From Hallerella sp963629575 (GTDB lineage: Bacteria > Fibrobacterota > Fibrobacteria > Fibrobacterales > Fibrobacteraceae), in assembly GCA_963629575.1 (NCBI GenBank), contig CAVGIM010000005.1:7909-71908 (forward strand): DNA of 64,000 nucleotides, read 5' to 3'. Below are positions 59,889 through 64,000 of this stretch, in pieces. Position 1 is the stretch's first letter. Every line of letters starts with the position of its first letter. A model generated the notes under the pieces. It was not told the origin of the DNA, did no database searches, and was given only the letters and a program-made list of their open reading frames with translations. Both the position numbers and the translations under genes were made by a program.

Positions 59889-60554
59889 TTACTTCTCTCT
59901 CTTAGGTTCAGACGAAAAGACGTCCTTGCCAATCTTTTCACCGTGCATGATCCAGACCTTGACACCGACAGCGCCATAGACGGTCTTGGCGGTAGCGGTA
60001 GCATAGTCGATATCGGCACGAAGAGTGTGCAGCGGCACGCGGCCTTCGGCATACTTTTCGACACGAGCGATTTCGGCACCGCCGAGACGACCGCCGCACT
60101 GGATCTTGACACCTTCAATTCCCATGCGCATCGCGCTCTGCATCGCACGCTTCATCGCACGACGGAAAGAAACACGCTTTTCAAGCTGGCGAGCGATGTT
60201 TTCGGCAACAAGCTTCGCATCGGCTTCGGGGCGCTTGATTTCGTGGACGCTAATATAGATTTCTTTGCCGGTCAGATATTGGAGTTCGCTCTTGAGACGT
60301 TCCAATTCCTCGCCTTTTTTGCCGATGACGACGCCCGGGCGAGCGGTAAAGAGATTCACGTTCACTTTCTTGACGGTACGTTCGATGCCGACCTTCGAAA
60401 GGGACGCATGTTCGAAACGCTTCATCAGGTAACGACGCAGCACGATATCTTCATAAAGGAAATCGGCGAACTTGTCGTTTTCGGCATACCACTTCGACTG
60501 CCAGTCGTCAATTACGCCGAGACGAAGACCATACGGATGAGTTTTCTGACCCAT
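59889..60554 (-). CDS. rpsC: 30S ribosomal protein S3
   Basis: A 221-residue protein at the mRNA entry channel with an N-terminal KH domain (ARPGVVIGKKGEELERLKSE) and a C-terminal domain containing RAMKRAMQSAMRMGIEGVK and GRLGGAEIAR. It starts MGQKTHPYGLRLGV, the family signature. It lies 3 bp after rplV. Confidence 0.98.
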   Translation of the reverse strand: MGQKTHPYGLRLGVIDDWQSKWYAENDKFADFLYEDIVLRRYLMKRFEHASLSKVGIERTVKKVNVNLFTARPGVVIGKKGEELERLKSELQYLTGKEIYISVHEIKRPEADAKLVAENIARQLEKRVSFRRAMKRAMQSAMRMGIEGVKIQCGGRLGGAEIARVEKYAEGRVPLHTLRADIDYATATAKTVYGAVGVKVWIMHGEKIGKDVFSSEPKREK

Positions 60555-60557
60555 AGT

Positions 60558-60914
60558 TTACTCCTTATCAGCGTTGTCTGCGACAACGACGGTCAAATGG
60601 GAGAGCGGCTTCGCGAGACGGTCTGCGCTTCCATGGGAACGCGGACGCATGCGCTTCATGATCGTCGCGCCATCGGCGGAGATTGCCGCAATCTTGAGTT
60701 CTTCTGTCGTAACGGCGCCAGAAGCCTTCTGCTTGAAGTTCGCTACTGCGGACTTGATCGCGTTTTCGACGATCGGAGCGCCTTTCTTCTTGTTGCGAAG
60801 AACGGAAAGCATGGCGAACGCCTGATCGACGGACTTGCCGCGCATCAGATCCGCAACCAGACGGAGCTTGCGAACACCGTAACGGATGTTCTTGACTTTT
60901 GCGATAGCTTTCAT
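60558..60914 (-). CDS. rplV: 50S ribosomal protein L22
   Basis: A 118-residue protein whose hairpin lines the peptide tunnel. RYGVRKLRLVADLMRGKSVD is the N-terminal signature and the loop ATIMKRMRPRSHGSADRLAK reaches into the tunnel. The ATG overlaps the rpsS stop by one base. Confidence 0.98.
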   Translation of the reverse strand: MKAIAKVKNIRYGVRKLRLVADLMRGKSVDQAFAMLSVLRNKKKGAPIVENAIKSAVANFKQKASGAVTTEELKIAAISADGATIMKRMRPRSHGSADRLAKPLSHLTVVVADNADKE

Positions 60915-61195
60915 TATTTAGCTCCTCCTGCAGCTTCAGCCTTGCGGTGGCCGCGGAAGATACGAGTGGGAGAAAATTCACCCAGTTTGTGTCCGACCAT
61001 ATTCTCGGTGACATAGACCGGAATGAACTGCTTGCCATTGTAAACGGCAAAAGTCAAGCCGACCATATCGGGAATGATAGTGGAACGACGGGACCAGGTC
61101 TTGATGGGCTGCTTCTTGTCGGAACTGGCCATTGCCTTGGTCTTGACCAAAACGTGGGAATCCACGAAAGCGCCTTTCTTAATGGATCTCGACAT
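60914..61195 (-). CDS. rpsS: 30S ribosomal protein S19
   Basis: A 93-residue head protein that works with S13. MSRSIKKGAFVDSHVLVK, WSRRSTIIPDMVGLTFAVYN and VGHKLGEFSPTRIFRGH are diagnostic. It lies 3 bp after rplB. Confidence 0.98.
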   Translation of the reverse strand: MSRSIKKGAFVDSHVLVKTKAMASSDKKQPIKTWSRRSTIIPDMVGLTFAVYNGKQFIPVYVTENMVGHKLGEFSPTRIFRGHRKAEAAGGAK

Positions 61196-61198
61196 AGC

Positions 61199-62032
61199 TT
61201 ATGCCCTCTTCTTCTGACGACGACGCACAATGTAGTGATCGGTACGCTTGTTGTTACGGGTTTTCTTGCCCTTGCAGTTCTTGCCCCACGGAGAGCAGGG
61301 GTGACGGCCACCGGAGGTTCGACCTTCACCACCGCCGAGCGGGTGGTCAACCGGGTTCATCACGACACCGCGAACAGACGGGCGAATGCCGAGCCAGCGG
61401 GAACGACCGGCGGAACCCGAAGATTCGTTCATGTGGTCGATGTTCGATACCTGGCCGATTGTCGCGAGGCAGTCCTCCGGAATCAGGCGGATTTCACCGC
61501 TCGGAAGACGGACCTGGCAAAGCTTGCCGTCCTTGGCGACAAGTTCCGCACCGGCACCGGCGGATCGAGCGATCTGGGCACCCTTGCCCGGAATCATTTC
61601 GATGTTGTGAATCATCGCGTTCAGAGGAATGTCCTTCAGAGGAAGAGCGTTACCGATGCGATATTCCGCACCGACACCGGACTTCAGGACATCGCCGACC
61701 TTGATGTTCGCCGGAGCGATGATGTATTGACGCTTGCCGTCCGCATACTTGACAAGCGCAATACGGGCAGAACGGTTCGGATCGTATTCGACGGTCTCGA
61801 CCGTGCAGGGAATGCCTGCGCGATTCCGCTTGAAGTCGATAATACGGTAGCACTTCTTGTGTCCACCGCCACGACGACGGGAAGTGATTTCGCCCACGTT
61901 GCTGCGACCGGAACTGCGCTTTTTGCCGACGGTAAGAGGCTTGTACGGCTTGTCAGCTGTGATTTCCTTCTTATCGTTCAACTGCTTGTAGCGCAGTGTC
62001 GGGGTAAGAGGTCTATAGCTTTTCAGACCCAT
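61199..62032 (-). CDS. rplB: 50S ribosomal protein L2
   Basis: A 277-residue protein required for peptidyl transfer and subunit association. It starts MGLKSYRPLTPTLRYKQL and includes the late signature RGVVMNPVDHPLGGGEGR with the catalytically important His. It lies 2 bp after rplW. Confidence 0.98.
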   Translation of the reverse strand: MGLKSYRPLTPTLRYKQLNDKKEITADKPYKPLTVGKKRSSGRSNVGEITSRRRGGGHKKCYRIIDFKRNRAGIPCTVETVEYDPNRSARIALVKYADGKRQYIIAPANIKVGDVLKSGVGAEYRIGNALPLKDIPLNAMIHNIEMIPGKGAQIARSAGAGAELVAKDGKLCQVRLPSGEIRLIPEDCLATIGQVSNIDHMNESSGSAGRSRWLGIRPSVRGVVMNPVDHPLGGGEGRTSGGRHPCSPWGKNCKGKKTRNNKRTDHYIVRRRQKKRA

Positions 62033-62034
62033 TG

Positions 62035-62337
62035 TTAGACTCCTTCAATCTCGGCAATCTTGTTGCCAGCCTGCAACGTGATGTAAGCCTTTTTCCAGTT
62101 GGACTTCTTGCCTACAGCATTGCGTACACGTTTCATCTTGCCACGGTTGATCAAGGTGTTCACGGAATCGACCTTCACGCCAAAGCGGGATTCGATTGCA
62201 TTCTTGATTTCCGGCTTGGTAGCGGAAAGAGCGACCTTGAAAACATACTGACGGACACCCGTGCGCGGGTTAACCATCGCCTTGGAAGAACTTTCGGTAA
62301 TGTGCGGTTCGACCAGGATTTCGTGGAGTTCTTTCAT
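62035..62337 (-). CDS. rplW: 50S ribosomal protein L23
   Basis: A 100-residue protein at the tunnel exit, where trigger factor and SRP bind. VEPHITESSSKAMVNPRTG and KSNWKKAYITLQAGNKI fit the family. Its ATG overlaps the rplD stop by 4 bp (ATGA). Confidence 0.98.
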   Translation of the reverse strand: MKELHEILVEPHITESSSKAMVNPRTGVRQYVFKVALSATKPEIKNAIESRFGVKVDSVNTLINRGKMKRVRNAVGKKSNWKKAYITLQAGNKIAEIEGV

Positions 62338-62957
62338 CTGGAACCTCCAGTGAGTTCTCCCAGAGCTTCCTGGGAAATCGCGATATTGTTTGCGCGAACG
62401 AGATCATAGGTGTTCACGTCTTGCACCCGAGCCGTACGCACCCAAGGCACGTTGGCCGAAGAAAGACGGAGATTCTTGTCGTTCGAACCGACGAGGAAAA
62501 GCGCGTTGCGCTGTTCGAGACCGGCCTTGTTCACGACGGCGAGAAAATCCTTCGTTTTCGGAGCTTCAAAGGAGAGGCTTTCGAACACGAGAACCTTCCC
62601 TTCCTTGGCCTTGTCGGAAAGGGCAGAGTGGAACGCAATGCGCTTCACTTTCTTGTTCACCTTTTCGAAATAGTCATGGGACTTCGGACCGTGGGCCTTG
62701 TTACCGCGAACCCAGACGGCGGAAGTGTTCTGACCGGCACGAGCGCGACCGGTGCCTTTCTGCTTCCAGGGCTTTGTCGTACCACCGCTGACCTGGGAAC
62801 GGGTCTTGGTCTGGGCCGTGCCCTGACGACGGTTGTTGAGAATCGCCTTGATATGCAGATAAACGCAGACCTTGTTAATCGGAGAATCGAACATCGCCGG
62901 AAGGTCCATTTCATTCTTGAATTCGCCGCTAGCGGCGTAGAGCTTTGCCTTTGCCAT
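62334..62957 (-). CDS. rplD: 50S ribosomal protein L4
   Basis: A 207-residue protein with an internal loop reaching the tunnel (RQGTAQTKTRSQVSGGTTKP and WKQKGTGRARAG). In E. coli it also represses the S10 operon; no leader for this is visible because rpsJ directly follows tuf. It overlaps rplC by one base and rplW by four. Confidence 0.98.
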   Translation of the reverse strand: MAKAKLYAASGEFKNEMDLPAMFDSPINKVCVYLHIKAILNNRRQGTAQTKTRSQVSGGTTKPWKQKGTGRARAGQNTSAVWVRGNKAHGPKSHDYFEKVNKKVKRIAFHSALSDKAKEGKVLVFESLSFEAPKTKDFLAVVNKAGLEQRNALFLVGSNDKNLRLSSANVPWVRTARVQDVNTYDLVRANNIAISQEALGELTGGSR

Positions 62958-63574
62958 TAGCCTTTCCTCACCACGATGACTCCGTTCTTCGGTCCCGGAA
63001 CAGCACCGCGAACAAAAATCAAATTGCGTTCGCCGTCAACCTTGACCACCTGGAGGTGCTTGACGGTAACTTTCTTGTTTCCATACTGACCGGCCATGCG
63101 CTTGCCCGGGAAAACGCGTCCCGGATAGGAGTGGGCGGAAAGACCACCCGGTTCGCGGATATTGTGCGTACCGTGACCGCGCGGACCCGTGTGGAAGTTG
63201 TAGCGCTTGACGGTGCCGGAAAAGCCGTGTCCCTTGGAAATTCCAGAAACATCGACCAGCTTCACGTCGGCAAAGTCCGCAGCGCCAAATTCCTTGCCGA
63301 TGGGCCAATCTTCCAGGTTTTCGACATCGAATTCCGCCAGGTAACCGCGAACATCGAGGTTTGCCTTCTTGAAATGTCCGATGGTCGCCTTGTCGGCACG
63401 ACTTTCCTTGACGAGGCCAAAACCGACCTGAATCGCGGTATAGCCGTCTTTTTCTTCAGTCTTATGGCAAACGACCACGCACGGACCGGCTTCGAGAACC
63501 GTCACAGGGACGCATTCGCCGTTATCCGTGAACACTTGGGTCATTCCCAGCTTTTTTGCAAGAATACCGTTCAT
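62957..63574 (-). CDS. rplC: 50S ribosomal protein L3
   Basis: A 205-residue early-assembly protein near the peptidyl-transferase centre. MNGILAKKLGMTQVFTDNGE opens it and GHGFSGTVKRYNFHTGPRGH is the central loop. The ATG at 63572-63574 is used because it matches the universal N-terminus. It lies 4 bp after rpsJ. Confidence 0.98.
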   Translation of the reverse strand: MNGILAKKLGMTQVFTDNGECVPVTVLEAGPCVVVCHKTEEKDGYTAIQVGFGLVKESRADKATIGHFKKANLDVRGYLAEFDVENLEDWPIGKEFGAADFADVKLVDVSGISKGHGFSGTVKRYNFHTGPRGHGTHNIREPGGLSAHSYPGRVFPGKRMAGQYGNKKVTVKHLQVVKVDGERNLIFVRGAVPGPKNGVIVVRKG

Positions 63575-63578
63575 TGTT

Positions 63579-63887
63579 TTACACCTTAATTTCGACTTCG
63601 ACACCAGCGGGCAGATCCAACTTCATCAGCGAATCCACGGTCTGCGGAGTAGCATCCAGAATGTCAATCAAGCGTTTGTGGGTACGGGACTCGAACTGTT
63701 CGCGCGAAGTCTTGTTTACGTGCGGAGAACGAAGAACCGTGTACTTTTGAATCTTGGTCGGGAGAGGAATGGGACCCGCGATGCGGGCTCCCGTATTTTT
63801 TGCCGTATTTACGATGTCCTGGGCGGAACGATCGATCATGCGATGATCGAACGACTTCAGGCAAATACGAATGCGTTCACCAGCCAT
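63579..63887 (-). CDS. rpsJ: 30S ribosomal protein S10
   Basis: A 102-residue protein of the 30S head and, as NusE, part of transcription antitermination complexes. RIRICLKSFDHRMIDRSAQD and VLRSPHVNKTSREQFESRTH are diagnostic. It lies 9 bp after the tuf stop, linking the str and S10 operons. Confidence 0.98.
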   Translation of the reverse strand: MAGERIRICLKSFDHRMIDRSAQDIVNTAKNTGARIAGPIPLPTKIQKYTVLRSPHVNKTSREQFESRTHKRLIDILDATPQTVDSLMKLDLPAGVEVEIKV

Positions 63888-63896
63888 TTTTATTCC

Positions 63897-64000
<104 letters not shown>

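Overview
The window is a 64 kb stretch of a Gram-negative genome, most likely Fibrobacteraceae (Fibrobacter or a close relative). The evidence is a regulator of the Fibrobacter-enriched TIGR02147 family next to a LamG-type lipoprotein, many lipoproteins with Ser-rich linkers and SUMF1-type domains, a type-IX-secretion-like C-terminal domain on a large surface protein, and a histone-H1-like Lys/Ala/Pro repeat protein. Genes are densely packed, and many neighbours overlap through ATGA, TAATG or TAGTG junctions.

Layout. 1-4.1 kb: the end of a leucine-rich-repeat protein, an S41 protease lipoprotein, an M23 peptidase lipoprotein, an FKBP lipoprotein and a small XRE regulator. 4.1-9.5 kb: a YugP-type zinc peptidase with a small partner, then the minus-strand operon glmM-glmS-scpA. 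9.5-13.8 kb: an Rpn/PD-(D/E)XK nuclease with a 14-residue-repeat coiled coil, an ABC-F ATPase and galE. 13.8-21.5 kb: tex, then plus-strand HIT-recO-panB, the histone-like gene, and a coupled cluster of a small unknown protein, a Ppx/GppA protein, a pseudouridine synthase and a phosphoesterase. 21.5-24.9 kb: a repeat-rich spacer, the LamG lipoprotein with its TIGR02147 regulator, and a nitroreductase.

25.1-39.6 kb is ten minus-strand genes with gaps of 31 bp or less. Read from the first gene they are purA, a Crp/Fnr regulator, a PASTA-only membrane protein, a TPR lipoprotein, a LolB/DUF4292-like lipoprotein, a pseudo-M6-peptidase surface protein, a SUMF1-like lipoprotein, an NlpE-like lipoprotein, a uracil-5 RNA methyltransferase and an MmeI-type restriction-modification enzyme. 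The last gene carries an in-frame array of palindromic elements.

39.7-46.1 kb is a proteostasis operon: tRNA-Leu, tig, clpP, clpX, lon and yggS. 46.1-51.0 kb is a compact polysaccharide module (flippase, polymerase, chain-length regulator, export protein) without glycosyltransferases. 51.0-64.0 kb is the S10-spc-alpha ribosomal superoperon, from the end of tuf through rpsJ to rpoA-rplQ, with no rpsD between rpsK and rpoA.

Most of the window is core chromosome. The points of greatest interest are the palindromic array inside the restriction-modification gene, the M6 peptidase homologue that has lost its HExxH residues, the 13-bp inverted repeats in front of the TIGR02147 gene, the PASTA-only protein and the repeat-bearing Rpn and histone-like genes. 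I saw no CRISPR array, rRNA gene, phage or integrase gene. No gene-free stretch exceeds 300 bp; the longest (24876-25139 and 16203-16450) show no convincing feature.
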